From the NCBI RefSeq assembly GCF_046630445.1, contig NC_092334.1, forward strand, positions 188,238,501 through 188,302,500: DNA of 64,000 bases, given 5' to 3'. A program made the position numbers and the translations under genes. The notes under the pieces were generated by a model, which saw nothing but the letters and a program-made list of their open reading frames with translations, was not told where the DNA came from and made no database searches. Positions within the stretch are counted from its first letter, which is position 1. The number at the start of each line of letters is the position of its first letter. Origin of the DNA: Rutidosis leptorrhynchoides. Its lineage: Eukaryota; Streptophyta; Magnoliopsida; Asterales; Asteraceae. Of this stretch, positions 1 to 12,460 are shown in pieces.

Positions 1-2050
1 CTTGAAATTGTTTTCATGTCATGATTCTGCTTCAAGAACTTTCAAGCCATCCAAGGATCCTTTGAAGCTAGATCTATTTTTCTCATTTCCAGTAGGTTTA
101 TCCAAGGAACTTGAGGTAGTAATGATGTTCATAACATCATTCGATTCATACATATAAAGCTATCTTATTCGAAGGTTTAAACTTGTAATCACTAGAACAT
201 AGTTTAGTTAATTCTAAACTTGTTCGCAAATAAAAGTTAATCCTTCTAACTTGACTTTTAAAATCAACTAAACACATGTTCTATATCTATATGATATGCT
301 AACTTAATGATTTAAAACCTGGAAACACGAAAAACACCGTAAAACCGGATTTACGCCGTCGTAGTAACACCGCGGGCTGTTTTGGGTTAGTTAATTAAAA
401 ACTATGATAAACTTTGATTTAAAAGTTGTTATTCTGGGAAAATGATTTTTATTATGAACATGAAACTATATCCAAAAATTATAGTTAAACTCAAAGTGGA
501 AGTATGTTTTCTAAAATGGTCATCTAGACGTCGTTCTTTCGACTGAAATGACTACCTTTACAAAAACGACTTGTAACTTATTTTTCCGACTATAAACCTA
601 TACTTTTTCTGTTTAGATTCATAAAATAGAGTTCAATATGATACCATAGCAATTTGATTCACTCAAAACGGATTTAAAATGAAGAAGTTATGGGTAAAAC
701 AAGATTGGATAATTTTTCTCATTTTAGCTACGTGAAAATTGGTAACAAATCTATTCCAACCATAACTTAATCAACTTGTATTGTATATTATGTAATCTTG
801 AGATACCATAGACACGTATACAATGTTTCGACCTATCATGTCGACACATCTATATATATTTCGGAACAACCATAGACACTCTATATGTGAATGTTGGAGT
901 TAGCTATACAGGGTTGAGGTTGATTCCAAAATATATATAGTTTGAGTTGTGATCAATACTAAGATACATATACACTGGGTCGTGGATTGATTCAAGATAA
1001 TATTTATCGATTTATTTCTGTACATCTAACTGTGGACAACTAGTTGTAGGTTACTAACGAGGACAGCTGACTTAATAAACTTAAAACATCAAAATATATT
1101 AAAAGTATTGTAAATATATTTTGAACATACTTTGATATATATGTATATATTGTTATAGGTTCGTGAATCAACCAGTGGCCAAGTCTTACTTCCCGACGAA
1201 GTAAAAATCTGTGAAAGTGAGTTATAGTCCCACTTTTAAAATCTAATATTTTTGGGATGAGAATAGATGCAGGTTTTATAAATGATTTACAAAATAGACA
1301 CAAGTACATGAAACTACATTCTATGGTTGAATTATCGAAATCGAATATGCCCCTTTTTATTAAGTCTGGTAATCTAAGAATTAGGGAACAGACACCCTAA
1401 TCGACGCGAATCCTAAAGATAGATCTATTGGGCCTAACAAACCCCATCCAAAGTACCGGATGCTTTAGTACTTCGAAATTTATATCATATCCGAAGGGTG
1501 TCCCAGAATGATGGGGATATTCTTATATATGCATCTTGTTAATGTCGGCTACCAGGTGTTCACCATATGAATGATTTTTATCTCTATGTATGGGATGTGT
1601 ATTGAAATATGAAATCTTGTGGTCTATTGTTACGATTTGATATATATAGGTTAAACCTATAACTCACCAACATTTTTGTTGACGTTTAAAGCATGTTTAT
1701 TCTCAGATAAATACTAAGAGCTTCCGCTGTTGCATACTAAAATAAGGACAAGATTTGGAGTCCATGTTTGTATGATATTGTGTAAAAACTGCATTCAAGA
1801 AACTGATTTTGATGTAACATATTTGTATTGTAAACCATTATGTAATGGTCGTGTATAAACAGGATATTTTTTATTATCATTATTTGATAATCTACGTAAA
1901 GCTTTTTAAACCTTTATTTATGAAATAAAGGTTATGGTTTGTTTTAAAAATGAATGCAGTCTTTGAAAAGCGTCTCATATAGAGATCAAAACCTCGCAAC
2001 GAAATCAATTAATATGGAACGTTTTTAATCAATAAAAACAGGACATTTCA
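1..2050 (+). repeat. LTR of family B, 3' part (copy B1)
   Basis: The stretch is closely similar, with small indels, to 59317-61385, the last two thirds of the complete LTR at 57857-61385, and ends with the same GGGACATTTCA-type terminus at 2050. No PBS follows. The next base starts sequence matching the middle of the element A LTR (compare 10881 onward). I infer a solo LTR, or the 3' LTR of an element, inserted into the 5' LTR of A, with its first 1.4 kb left of the window. The short reading frame at 1040-1309 on the minus strand is chance. Confidence 0.8.
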
Positions 2051-3296
2051 ACCTGGGCTACTAGAAAGTTGATTTTCAGTTATTTCGGTTCGAGTAGATG
2101 ATTTTCCGTTTAGACCTCATCTTAATTCGAGTTACGGTTTAGGATTTATGGCCTTCCGAAAGTCACTACACCCTATTAACGTTGTGCTAAAATTTCTGAC
2201 CTACTCGCACTTAAACCGTCGCCACGGGTCAAACGAAGACGAGTTAGGTTCTGAAAATTGGTCAGCGGTTAGGGGACTCATATACGGAGCCATAGCCACT
2301 GACTACTCATCTTTTCGATTTACGTAGAGGTCGTAGCAGCTGACCGAAGTCAGCCTATTGTTTCGATCTCTATTCTTGTCAAACTTACTTAGCTTTTATG
2401 ATGATGAACGATGATGATGATGATGCTTAAACTTATTTTATGCACTATTAGAACTTATGAGGATAACATACTGACCTAGCAACCTTTGACTTAGGTTGAC
2501 GACCTTTCGGACTGACTTACTACTCGCATACTTTCATTATCGACTTTACTGCTCTTATCACTGTGAGTTATAGCATCCCTTTTTACTTTAACTATTTTAG
2601 GACTGAGAATACATACGCTTTTTACGTTTTACATACTAGGCACGAGTACTTAAACTTTATATATGTGTGGGTTATACAACGGCATAAACTTTCCCCTTAG
2701 CTCGGTAACGTTTAGTCATTAGTTTTTGAACCGGTGAATGCGAATCTTAGATATGGATCCATAAGGTTTGACACCCCCACTCGGGCTAGTCGCGCTAGCA
2801 TTTAACGGGTGTTTAATACTTCGTAAACATATGCGCTCTCCAAGTGTACTTTTAGGGGGTTATAAACGTTAAGTTAGTTAAACATATACTTTTCATACTG
2901 TTTTGGAACGCTGAAATCTCGTGGCCTACCTTACATTACTGTTACAACTTAAACTATAGCTCACCAACATTATTGTTGACGTTTTTAAGCATATTTTCTC
3001 AGGTGCTTAGAGGTTTGTTGCTTCCACTGTTTAGACTTGCTGTTAAGGACCTGCTGTGCTAGAATTCCACTGCATAATCTTAGAGTTGTCTCAATCATGG
3101 AACTTTTCTTTTGCATTCGTAGTTTATGTTATTTTCAAATAATGACTTTGTAACTACCTTTGTTTCACGTTATCTTTTCTAAACGCTATGTCTTTTATGA
3201 ATGCAAAACTGGTTTTCAAATAGCATGTAGTACTTGACCGTGTAAAGATCATGTTGTTGACGAATCGTACACGATGGTTTTGTACGGGGCGTCACA
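2051..3296 (+). repeat. 5' LTR of element A (truncated copy)
   Basis: Aligns base for base with 10881-12143 of the 3' LTR of A and ends in the same GTCACA terminus just before a tRNA-Met type PBS. Compared with the 3' LTR it lacks about 16 bp (at 2876-2881, present at 11710-11725) and has scattered substitutions, a few percent by eye, so A is an old insertion. The first 1.6 kb of this LTR is missing because of the B1 insertion and probably continues left of the window. Confidence 0.85.
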
Positions 3297-3298
3297 TT

Positions 3299-3310
3299 TG
3301 GTATCAGAGC
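3299..3310 (+). other. Primer binding site of element A
   Basis: TGGTATCAGAGC starts two bases after the 5' LTR end. It is complementary to the 3' end of plant initiator tRNA-Met, the usual primer for chromoviruses. The same motif follows the LTRs at 41245, 56353 and, with one change, 61388. Confidence 0.9.
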
Positions 3311-3645
3311 ATTGGTTGTAGGGAATTAGGTTGCATTAGTGAGTATAGACTGGATCGAGTAGGATTCACTAATAGGACTAATCTACAACTTGCTAGTTTA
3401 CTTATTTCTGCAGAACTTACTGCATGCTGCTGCTTACTTTTACTGCTACTTGACGTATACTGCTACTTGATTTTCATTACTGCATGACATTATCTGCTCT
3501 CGATTGCATGATACTTCTGTACGATTTGCTATTATTGCCATGCTATTTACTGCTATAGATGATCTAGACTGTCATAGCTATTTTGCCTAATACATGCTTG
3601 CTTTATGACTTACTGACATGGAAAAAGTCATTTTTCCCTGTTCAG

Positions 3646-4488
3646 GTGTCGGATGTCCCGCCCGTTATCATTTTGGAGAGCGACTCAGACTCACCCTCCA
3701 CCTCGCCTGCCATTGTTGCCGATTCACAGATCCCGTCATCGACACACTCCAGTAACTCTGGTGCTTCGTCCTCTGGAGCCAGTGGCCATGCACCCGACCC
3801 AGTGATCACCTCAGATAGACATGAGGATCCATCGAAGGTTCCAGCTCCACTCATTCCAGGACACTCAGAGCCACAGCACCATTCCGGTGGTGTTGTGATT
3901 CCCGGGAAATACGAGGATGTTCCGTTCCGTAATGAGCATAACCATTGGTGCAGACGCCTTCCTGATGGACGTGTCGTACCGATTCCACCTTTCAGATATC
4001 GGATTATGACTACTGGCCAAGCAGAGCCACCTCCAGCTGTTTTCGACGACTAATCATCAGAGGACTCATCCTCTGATGACTCCAGTGATGAGGATTCCGA
4101 CGAGGACCCTGATGAGGCGTCCGTGCAGCCACCCTCTACCCCGCCGAAGAAGCGGTATCGCTTCGATGGTACCTTTATTCCAGGGGTTGACAGAGGTAGG
4201 TCGTTCGTTAGTGCGCATGGACTGAGGACTAGGGTCACCGCCCGCAAGCGGGTTGTGCCGTATCCTGCCGATCCATTCGTGCGTAAGGCTTACCGTTATG
4301 CACCATCTACTTCTGGCGCTGGACCATCTGCACCACCTGCATCACCTGTACCGACTGCACCGCATGCCCCACCTTCTCCCTCCGTCGAGGAACTGACTAG
4401 GGAAGTGGAGATCCTCCGTGCTCTGGTGACTGAGCTCGAGGACCAGATGTCCCACGTAATGGACATCCTTTACCCACTGTCACCATAG
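3646..4488 (+). pseudogene. Pre-gag ORF of element A (one in-frame stop)
   Basis: One reading frame runs upstream of gag and is split only by a TAA at 4051-4053. The N-terminal half is Ser/Pro/Asp-rich (acidic runs such as ESDSDSPS); around the stop there is a Ser/Asp/Glu tract, then a basic KKRYRFDG segment, an Ala/Pro-rich linker, and at the C-terminus a heptad-like helix (VEELTREVEILRALVTELED) that looks like a coiled coil. No ATG opens the frame; a CAG just before 3646 could be a splice acceptor, so the start may lie in an upstream exon. Function unknown. Bases 4489-4788 between this ORF and gag show no coding signal. Confidence 0.6.
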
Positions 4489-4788
4489 GGCATTGTAGTA
4501 GATTTCATTATGTAATCTCGTTTGTAGTTTCATGTTTTACTCATGTATTGTACGAACTTATGCGGATGTATGCAACTTGTTATTAATGAATGAAACTTAG
4601 TATTGTTTACTTTTTGCACGGTGTTCTAATTACGTTACTGTATGATGTTTCTGTGGTATCTGTATCTAGTTGCATTACTTAGTTAACATGTGTTGCGTTG
4701 ATTCCATGTTGGTTGCCATATACTATATTACTATTTATTGAATGCTGGATTTTGACTTAAGTCAAAAAAAATTTCGTTTAGTAGAGCA

Positions 4789-6072
4789 ATGGCAAACGGA
4801 AGAGCAGCGCCCACAACAGCACAAATTGAGGAAATGATTGCTGAAAGAGTAGCCGCAGCTATTGTGGAAATCAACCCACAAGCTCCACCAGTTAACCAGC
4901 CCATTCGTGACGGGTGTACATATAAGGAGTTTCAAAGCTGCAAGCCCCACAACTTTAGTGGTACTGAGGGGCCGGTTGGATTGACTAGATGGTTTGAGAA
5001 ACTAGAAGTTGTGTTCCGTATAAGCAACTGCTCAAAGACGAACAAAACCAAGTATGTCTCCTGTATGCTGTCGGACGGTGCCCTAACATGGTGGAACACA
5101 CTTGCTCAGACCAAAGGTATTGACGAGGCTTATGCTACTCCTTGGAAAGAATTTAAGGGAGCCATGATCGAAGAGTACTGCCCCAGAACAGAGATACAGA
5201 AAATGGAGGCTGAGTTCTGGGAGTTGAAGGTTGTGGGAAACGATCGTGATGGTTACAACCGTAGGTATCTAGAATTAGCGCTGATGTGTCCCTCGATGGT
5301 TACCCCGGAGTTTAAGAGAATGGAACGATACTTGTGGGGACTTCCTAAGTCCATTCAGGGAAATGTCACCTCTTCTGAGCCACCCAACGTCCCAGAAGCT
5401 ATGCGCATGGCGCACACCCTGATGAACCAGATCACCCGCAAGGAACCTGAGAAAGTGAAATCAGAATCGGGGACTAGTCATGAGAAGCGTAAGTGGGATG
5501 GAAACGAGGGAAAGGTCTTTGATCAAAACCCAGCTAAGAGGCATGAAGGTTTCAAGGGAAACAACGACTGGAGGAACCCCAACCCGACCCCTAGCTCGAA
5601 CCCCAACTACAAGGGTACTCTACCGCAGTGCAAGAGGTGCTACAAGCACCATACTGGGTACTGTAGTGTGGTATGTGAAAAGTGCAAAAGGACCGGGCAT
5701 ATTGGTAAGGACTGCAAGATTCCCACCCCAACGGTGAAGACAAACCCTACTGGACCAAGGAAGTGCTATGAGTACGGACAACAGGGCCACTTCAGGAATG
5801 AATGTCCTAACAAGAAGAAGGATGCCGAGCCAGCACGTGGAAGAGCTTTCAATGTAAATGCAAGGGATGCCCGTGAGAACCCCGACTTGGTTACAGGTAT
5901 ATTCACTATCAACAATCTATTAGCTTCTGTCCTATTTGATACTGGTGCCGATAGGAGCTATGTTTGTAGACACTTTTGCTCTAAGATAGATTGGTCGTTA
6001 GTTCCTTTAAAGGAGAGTATGGTTGTTGAGGTAGCCAATGGAAAACTTGAGAAAGTTGACCAAATTGGCTGA
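4789..6072 (+). pseudogene. gag: Element A gag and N-terminal protease
   Basis: The frame starts at ATG 4789 and ends at TGA 6070-6072; the next coding block continues in the same frame, so the TGA is premature. Residues about 60-200 hold the retrotransposon gag fold signature (GLTRWFEKLE, LTWWNT). Zinc-knuckle motifs lie at about residues 280-340, including CEKCKRTGHIGKDC; the last knuckle (CYEYGQQGHFRNEC) has Tyr where the second Cys is expected. Near residue 384 comes the protease motif DTGAD. Gag forms the cytoplasmic particle that packages element RNA; the protease would cut the polyprotein. CGA to TGA at the stop would be a CpG-type change, but that is an inference. Confidence 0.88.
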
Positions 6073-6096
6073 GGAGCTATTATCAACATAGTTGGC

Positions 6097-7002
6097 GTGG
6101 ACTTCGAGATTGACTTGATACCCATCAAATTGGAAAGCTTCGATGTGATCATCGGTATGGATTGGTTGACCAAAGTAAGGGCCAACATTATCTGTGAAGA
6201 TAAAGCTCTTCGTATACCCCACGGGGATGGTGAGCCACTGATTATTTACGGAGAGAGATGTAGTTCGAAGCTGAACCTCATTAGTTGCATGAAAGCACAA
6301 AAGATCATAAAGAAAAGACGTCTTGCTATTTTAGCACATGTGAAAACGTTAGAAGCCGAGGTGAAGAGTGTGAATGATGTACGAGTTGTGAACGAATTTC
6401 CCGATGTCTTTCCAGAAGAATTGCCTGGATTACCGCCACCGAGAGCAGTGGAGTTCCAGATCGATCTAGTGCCGGGAGCTGCACCCGTAGCTCGCGAACC
6501 TTATCGACTAGCACCTTTCGAACTGCAAGATTTGCAGAGTCAACTGCAGGAATTGCTAGACCATGGATTTATCCAACCAAGTTCTTCGCCTTGGGGCGCA
6601 CCTGTTTTATTCGTGAAGAAGAAGGACGGATCTTTCCGCATGTGTATCGATTATCGTGAGCTGAACAAGTTGATGATTAAGAATCGGTATCCCCTTCCCA
6701 GAATTGACGATCTTTTCGATCAGCTGCAAGGATCCAGTGTTTACTCCAAGATCGATTTGCGATCCGGTTATCACCAATTGAGGGTGAAGGAGAGTGATGT
6801 GATGAAGACTGCGTTCAGAACCCGTTATGGTCACTATGAGTTTCTAGTGATGTCATTCGGTTTAACCAATGCACCTGCCGTGTTTATGGATCTCATGAAT
6901 CAAATATGCAAGCCATATCTGGATAAGTTCATTATCTTTTTCATAGATGATATCCTCATCTATTCCCGAAGTAAAGAAGAAATGAGCGACACCTTCGACT
7001 AG
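6097..7002 (+). pseudogene. pol: Element A protease end and reverse transcriptase
   Basis: Continues the gag frame after the TGA at 6070. It begins with the protease C-terminal segment (VIIGMDWL), then the RT fingers and palm: [11 protein letters not shown] at about residue 180, the [12 protein letters not shown] motif, and the catalytic FIDD box near residue 283 with both aspartates present. The frame stops at 7000-7002 because one base was lost near 6982; downstream RT sequence ([19 protein letters not shown]) is in another frame from 7002. RT would copy element RNA into cDNA within Gag particles. Confidence 0.88.
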
Positions 7003-8015
7003 TGTTGGAACTCTTGAGACAAGAGCAACTTTATGCCAAATTCTCCAAGTGTGAATTTTGGTTGAAGGAAGTCCAATTTCTGGGTCATATTGTGAGTGAT
7101 CAAGGTATCAAAGTTGATCCTGCAAAGATCGAATCTATCAGCAAGTGGGAAACCCCCACTACTCCGACTCATATCCGTCAATTTCTAGGCCTTGCCGGTT
7201 ACTACCGAAGATTTATTGAAGGTTTCTCTCTGATTTCGCGTCCTTTGACCGCGCTGACTCACAAAGGGAAGAAGTTCGTTTGGAAAAAAAAACACGAATC
7301 AACATTTCAAAACTTGAAGCAGAAATTGACCACCGCACCTATCTTATCTCTTCCTGAAGGCAGTGATGATTTCGTTGTATATTGTGATGCCTCGAAAAAT
7401 GGCTTTGGTTGCGTATTGATTCAAAGATCGAAGGTTATTGCTTATGCTTCTCATCAACTAAAGATTCACGAGCAAAACTACACTACTCACGACCTCGAGC
7501 TTGGAGCCGTTGTCTTTGCGCTCAAATTGTGGAGACACTATCTTTATGGAACTAAAAGTACCATCTTCACCGACCACAAAAGCCTCCAACACATATTCGA
7601 TCAGAAACAACTGAACATGAGGCAACGACGATGGATCGAGACGCCGAACGACTATGATTGTGAACTTCATTACCATCCTGGAAAGGCAAATGTTGTAGCC
7701 GATGCCCTGAGCCGGAAGGAGAGGACGGTACCTCTTCGTGTCCGCGCCTTGAACATCACTATTCATTCAAATCTCAATAGCAAGATCCGAGTAGCCCAAA
7801 ATGAGGCTCTCAAGGAGGAGAATATTTCTCAAGAACACATGAACATTCTCGTTTCACGATTCGAGGTTAAGGAGACTGGACTCCGATGCTTTGCCGAAAG
7901 GATTTGGGTACCTAGTTATGGAGATCTACGGAGCCTTATACTAGATGAAGCCCATAAGTCGAGATATTCGATTCATCCAGGAGCCGGTAAAATGTACCAC
8001 GATCTCAAGGAATAG
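7002..8015 (+). pseudogene. pol: Element A RT thumb, RNase H and integrase start
   Basis: Carries the RT connection ([16 protein letters not shown]), then RNase H with YCDAS, the E of HDLELGAV and TDHKSL, and the integrase zinc-binding start ([14 protein letters not shown]). It ends at TAG 8013-8015, after which the sequence continues in the same frame through the second Cys pair of the H2C2 finger (CLTCSK). The block belongs to the same polyprotein as 6097-7002 and 8067-9221. The in-frame start at 7002 is only where the frame opens, not a true initiation site. Confidence 0.87.
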
Positions 8016-8066
8016 TATTGGTGGCCTAATCTTAAGAAGGATGTTGCTACTTATGTTAGGAAGTGT

Positions 8067-9221
8067 TTGACTTGTTCGAAAGTTAAGGCCGAACATCAAA
8101 GGCCATCTGGATTACTTCAACAACCGGAAATCCCGCAATGGAAGTGGGAAGGGATAACGATGGACTTCATCACAAAGATACCGAAGAGAGTAGGCGGTTA
8201 TGATACCATCTGGGTTATCATTGACCGACTTACTAAATCAGCACACTTCTTAGCCATGAAGGAAACGGATACGATGGAGAGACTCGCTCAACTATACATC
8301 AAAGAGGTTGTATCCCATCATGGTGTGCCCTTATCGATTATCTCAGATTTCGATACCCGTTTTGCTTCTATATTTTGGCGTTCTTTGCAAGAAGCCTTGG
8401 GAACTCTTCTCGACATGAGCACCGCGTATCACCCTCAGACCGACGGTCAGAGCAAACGAACAATTCAGACTTTGGAGGACATGTTACGTGCCTGTGTTAT
8501 TGACTTCGGAAAGGCTTGGGAGAGACATTTGTCGCTAGCTAAATTCTCTTACAACAACAGTTATCATTCGAGTATTAATGTCGCACCTTTTGAAGTGCTG
8601 TATGGCCGCAAGTGCCATTCTCCTATTTGTTGGGCCGAAGTAGGAAAAAAGCAAATCACCGGACCCGAGGTAGTCCATGAAACAACCAAGAAGATTGTCC
8701 AAATTCAAGCGAGACTTAAGGCAGCCCGTAATAACCAAAAGAGTTATGCCGACCTTAAATGTAAAGACTTCGAATTCAACGTGGGTAACCATGTAATGTT
8801 GAAGGTCGCACCTTGGAAAGGTGTGATCCGTTTCGGAAAGCGCGGAAAGTTAAACCCGCGATATATTGGTCCTTTTGAAATCTTGGAGCGTGTCGGACCC
8901 GTTGCTTACCGTTTAGATCTTCCGACTCAGTTGAGCGCAGTTCACCCTACCTTTCACGTGTCGAATCTGAAGAAATGTCTTGCCGAACTAGAACTTGTCA
9001 TCCCTCTTGATGAACTTACGATTGATGACAAACTCCACTTTGTGGAAGAACCTGTCGAAATCATAGACCGTGAGGTTAAGACTTTGAAGCACAATAAGAT
9101 TCCAATTGTCCGAGTCCGATGGAATGCCAAACGTGGACCTGAGTTTACTTGGGAACGAGAGGATCAAATGATGCAGAAGTATCCTCACCTTTTCCCGACT
9201 TCAACACCTGCCTCAGCTTAA
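8067..9221 (+). pseudogene. pol: Element A integrase with chromodomain
   Basis: Integrase catalytic core: first Asp in MDFI, second Asp in IISDFDTRF, 35 residues between it and the third position. That third position is Lys (codon 8454-8456, GQSKRT) instead of the conserved Glu of GQSERT, so the DDE triad is DD35K; GAA to AAA here is a CpG to CpA type change. The second motif also has Phe instead of Arg. The C-terminus (about residues 300-380) resembles the chromodomain of Tekay-type elements ([20 protein letters not shown], then [14 protein letters not shown]), which targets integration to chromatin. The stop at 9219-9221 is the natural end. Confidence 0.9.
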
Positions 9222-9256
9222 ATTTCGGGATGAAATTTCCATTAACAGGTGGGTAA
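9222..9256 (+). promoter_or_regulatory. Hairpin and polypurine tract of element A
   Basis: Just after the pol stop lies AAATTTCGGGATGAAATTT, an inverted repeat with a 7-bp stem, followed by the purine-rich ATTAACAGGTGGGTAA ending at the 3' LTR. The tract would prime plus-strand DNA synthesis. Element G has the same hairpin and tract arrangement at 45679-45713. Confidence 0.7.
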
Positions 9257-9900
9257 TGTAACGACCCGACCTTTTCGACTTGCTTTTGTGCATTGTGTTT
9301 TTGCGAAACTGCGTATTTGTGCGTACTGTGCTACTTTATACTCTGGAATCTTTATACACATGGCTTACTTTCATTTATGTGTTAAAACGTGCCTTTAAGT
9401 ACATGGGATACTTAACTTGATCACCGGAAACCTTTATGACCGTTAGTGTCACTTGACGTTACGAATAAACTGCGTACTGCGTACACGTTTAACTGTTGTC
9501 GTAATCGGAATATTATGACTACGAAATCTTAATTATTATTTCATAATAATAATTACTTGGGTTTTTGGATGCTTAATTACGCGTAGTAATTTACTTATGC
9601 TTACTAGTTAGTCTTGTTGGACTTTCTACCTTGTTGGGCCTTAGCCCACCCTACACTAGTTAGTTGACTATTTAATTAGCCCAATTATTATTAGCTAGTG
9701 ACCCATTAATATGTAAGAAAAATTCCCATTTATTAGAGGGCACATGCTACAATTTATGTCAAGTATTATCCTTAATGTTGCATGGGATCCTAACATAAGC
9801 ACCAACTTTAGACAACCATTAACCAAAAAGCAAACTTTTATCCCCCTTGTCCCCCCCTCTAATTCACGGCCAACCCACCCCTCCCGCACCCTCATTCACC

Positions 9901-9909
9901 TATAAATAC
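9901..9909 (+). promoter_or_regulatory. Putative TATA box in LTR A
   Basis: TATAAATAC about 645 bp into the LTR, followed after about 50 bp by CT-rich sequence typical of plant transcription starts. This places the U3/R border near 9935-9960, so the rest of the LTR would be the RNA 5' leader. Confidence 0.6.
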
Positions 9910-10151
9910 AAGCCTCATTCCATCCATTTTACACTTGCTTTCATTTCTAATTCACACACACTCGCTCTCTAATTCTTTCTCTAGTCTTTCTCTCTCTAAA
10001 AAGTGTAAGTATTTTGAATTTCTCTTCTTCTTCTCCTTCTCATCATCACGAATTCATCATCATCATCATCATGGGTCTAGCTTTTTAGCTTTTGATATTG
10101 ATTACATCTTGTAGATTCAAACATGGATTTGAATCCTTCAAGAACATGGAA

Positions 10152-10480
10152 GATTCAAGCTTTCTAGCTTTGAATCTTCACCTACTTTGTAGATCTATAT
10201 CTTTTAACTTTAATCTTGTTATTTTGTTATAAAGATTCAAACTTGTGTTTGTAATCTTCATGTAACTTAAAGATCCAAGCTTTATGCTTTAAGATCTTCA
10301 AGAACAACTAAGATGCAAGCTTTCTAGCTTGAATCTTCATATCTTTTGTTGGATCTAACTTTCCTAACTTATGATCTCATTATTTTGTTATAAAGATCAA
10401 AACTTGTGTTTATGGTCTTCATGTAACTTAAAGATCCAAGCTTTATGCTTCACGATCTTCAAGAACACTAAAAGTTCAAG
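10152..10480 (+). repeat. 160-bp tandem duplication in LTR A leader
   Basis: Units begin with GATTCAAGCTTTCTAGC at 10152 and GATGCAAGCTTTCTAGC at 10312, and a third partial unit starts at 10474, a period of about 160 bp. Each unit also holds AAGCTTTCTAGCTT-type inverted repeats and AAGATCCAAGCTTTATGC. It lies in the predicted transcribed leader. Confidence 0.7.
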
Positions 10481-12143
10481 CTTTCTAGCTTTGTGACCTT
10501 AAAACTTGTGTGAAAGGGATCCAATCTCTCTAGCTTAGGGTTCCATCACTTCATTTGACTTAGATTATGTTCATACTTGCTTGATTGAAGTAAAGTTTGT
10601 AGCTTTAGTTGTAAATGTAACTTGTAATTGTGTTAAGACTAAGGATATGATGTAACCTTGGTTCATCATCCATCTAAGACTCTTAAATGAGTTGTGTTCT
10701 TATTTGGTCTTAACATATTTTGTGTTGATGGTAAAATCTTGGTCAAGGTGATGCTAACCCATCAACAAGTTGTACACTTGAAGCTACAAGCATCAAGCAT
10801 GAAAACCGTGATGAGCATCAAGCACTAAGAACCCCACCGGAGCACCTTGCTTACTGTTTTCGGGATCTGATCAGACCACCAGGGCTACTGGAAAGTTGAT
10901 TTTCAATTAGTTCGATTCGAGTAGATGATTTTCCGTTTAGACCTCGTCTTAATCCGAGTTACGGTTTAGGATTTATGGCCTTCCGAAAGTCACTACACCC
11001 TATTAACGTTGTGCTAAAATTTCTGACCTACTCGCACTTAAACCGTCGCCACGGGTCAAACGAAGACGAGTTAGGTTCTGAAAATTGGTCAGAGGTTAGG
11101 GGACTCATATACGGAGCCATAGCCACTAACTTCGCGTCTTTTCAATTTACGTAGAGGTCGTAGCAGCTGACCGAAGTCAGCCTATTGTTTCGATCTCTAT
11201 TCTTGTCAAACTTACTTAGCTTTTATGATGATGAACGATGATGATGATGATGAAACTTAAACTTATTTTATGCACTATTGGAACTTATGAGGATAACATA
11301 CTGACCTAGCAACCTTTGACTTAGGTTGACGACCTTTCGGACCGACTTACTACTCGCATACTTTCATTATCGACTTTACCGCTCTTATCACTGTGAGTTA
11401 TAGCATCCCTTTTTACTTTAACTATTTTGGAACTGAGAATACATGCGCTTTTTATGTTTTACATACTAGGCACGAGTACTTAAACTTTATATATGTGTGG
11501 ATTATACAACGGCATAAACTTTCCTCTTAGCTCGGTAACGTTTAGTCATTGGTTTTTGAACCGGTGAACGCGAATCTTAGATATGGATCCATAGGGTTTG
11601 ACATCCCCACTCGAGCTAGTCGCGCTAGCATTTAACGGGTGTTTAATACTTCGTAAACATACGCACTCGCCAAGTGTACTTTTAAGGGGTTATAAACATT
11701 AAGTTAGTTACCAAGTGCCCACGGTTAAACATATACTTTTCATACTGTTTTGGAACGCTGAAATCTCGTGGCCTACCTTACATTACTGTTACAACTTAAA
11801 CTATAGCTCACCAACATTATTGTTGACGTTTTTAAGCATGTTTTCTCAGGTGCTTAGAGGTTTGTTGCTTCCGCTGTTTAGACTTGTTGTTAAGGACCTG
11901 CTGTGCTAGAATTCCGCTGCATAATCTTAGAGATGTCTCAATCATGGAACTTTTCTTTTGCATTCGTAGTTTATGTTATTTTCAAATAATGACTTTGTAA
12001 CGACCTTTGTGTCACGTTATCTTTTGTAAACGCTATGTCTTTTATGAATGCAAAACTGGTTTTCAAATAGCATGTAGTACTTGACCGTGTAAAGATCCTG
12101 TTGTTGACGAATCGTACACGATGGTTTTGTATGGGGTGTCACA

Positions 12144-12460
12144 AAAGTCCTATCTTCTAAGATAGATACATCCTTATTAAATGCTATAGTACTCATTAAT
12201 TCAACATACCACTCCTTATATACAGGCCGACGAGTGGTAAACAAATGTTCCCAGTCAGGAAAAGAAGAGTTCCCATACCTTTGGATTAGTAACTGCCTAA
12301 CTGAGTTAGCTAGGTTAACTTCTTCCAAAGGTCTCCAATCTATCACCCTTGGTACCTCCACATTTTTGGTGTAATGCTTAAATTTGTTACTTTGGTACGT
12401 CGGGTAATCTATCCAGTTTCGCTCTACGTGAAGATGATGATCCACTTCCATCATTTTTTT
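12144..12460 (-). pseudogene. 3' ORF of element D, Athila ORF-like fragment
   Basis: About 105 codons on the minus strand end where element A was inserted. Segments such as VRQLLIQRYGNSSF and RPVYKEWYVELMSTIAF resemble the 'Athila ORF' / putative plant transposon protein family, in which a conserved Y/W..L..EF(L/F)STF motif occurs; this is family recall, not a search. TTTTGCAG directly upstream (12468-12461) looks like a splice acceptor, so this may be the second exon of a spliced 3' (env-position) gene whose first part is 22245-21813. Function unknown. Confidence 0.45.

Larger units (their letters stand above)
2051..12143 (+). mobile_element. Element A: Tekay/Del-like chromovirus LTR retrotransposon
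   Basis: Order seen: LTR, PBS, pre-gag ORF, gag with CCHC knuckles, aspartic protease, RT, RNase H, integrase, C-terminal chromodomain-like segment, PPT, LTR. This domain order with integrase last plus a chromodomain is the Ty3/gypsy chromovirus plan. Coding is broken by a stop in the pre-gag ORF (4051), TGA 6070, a one-base loss near 6982 and TAG 8013, and the integrase active-site Glu is changed, so this copy cannot move by itself. It lies inside the 3' region of element D. The left target duplication is off the window; the right flank begins AAAGT at 12144. Confidence 0.9.
9257..12143 (+). repeat. 3' LTR of element A
   Basis: Starts TGTAACGACCCGACC and ends GTGTCACA (TG...CA), 2,887 bp. 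It contains a TATA box (9901), pyrimidine-rich sequence and a short CAT/ATC microsatellite (about 10045-10072), a 160-bp tandem duplication (10152 onward), and GATGAT repeats near 11226-11252. 10881-12143 matches the truncated 5' LTR. The short + strand frame at 11715-11909 is chance. Confidence 0.88.
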
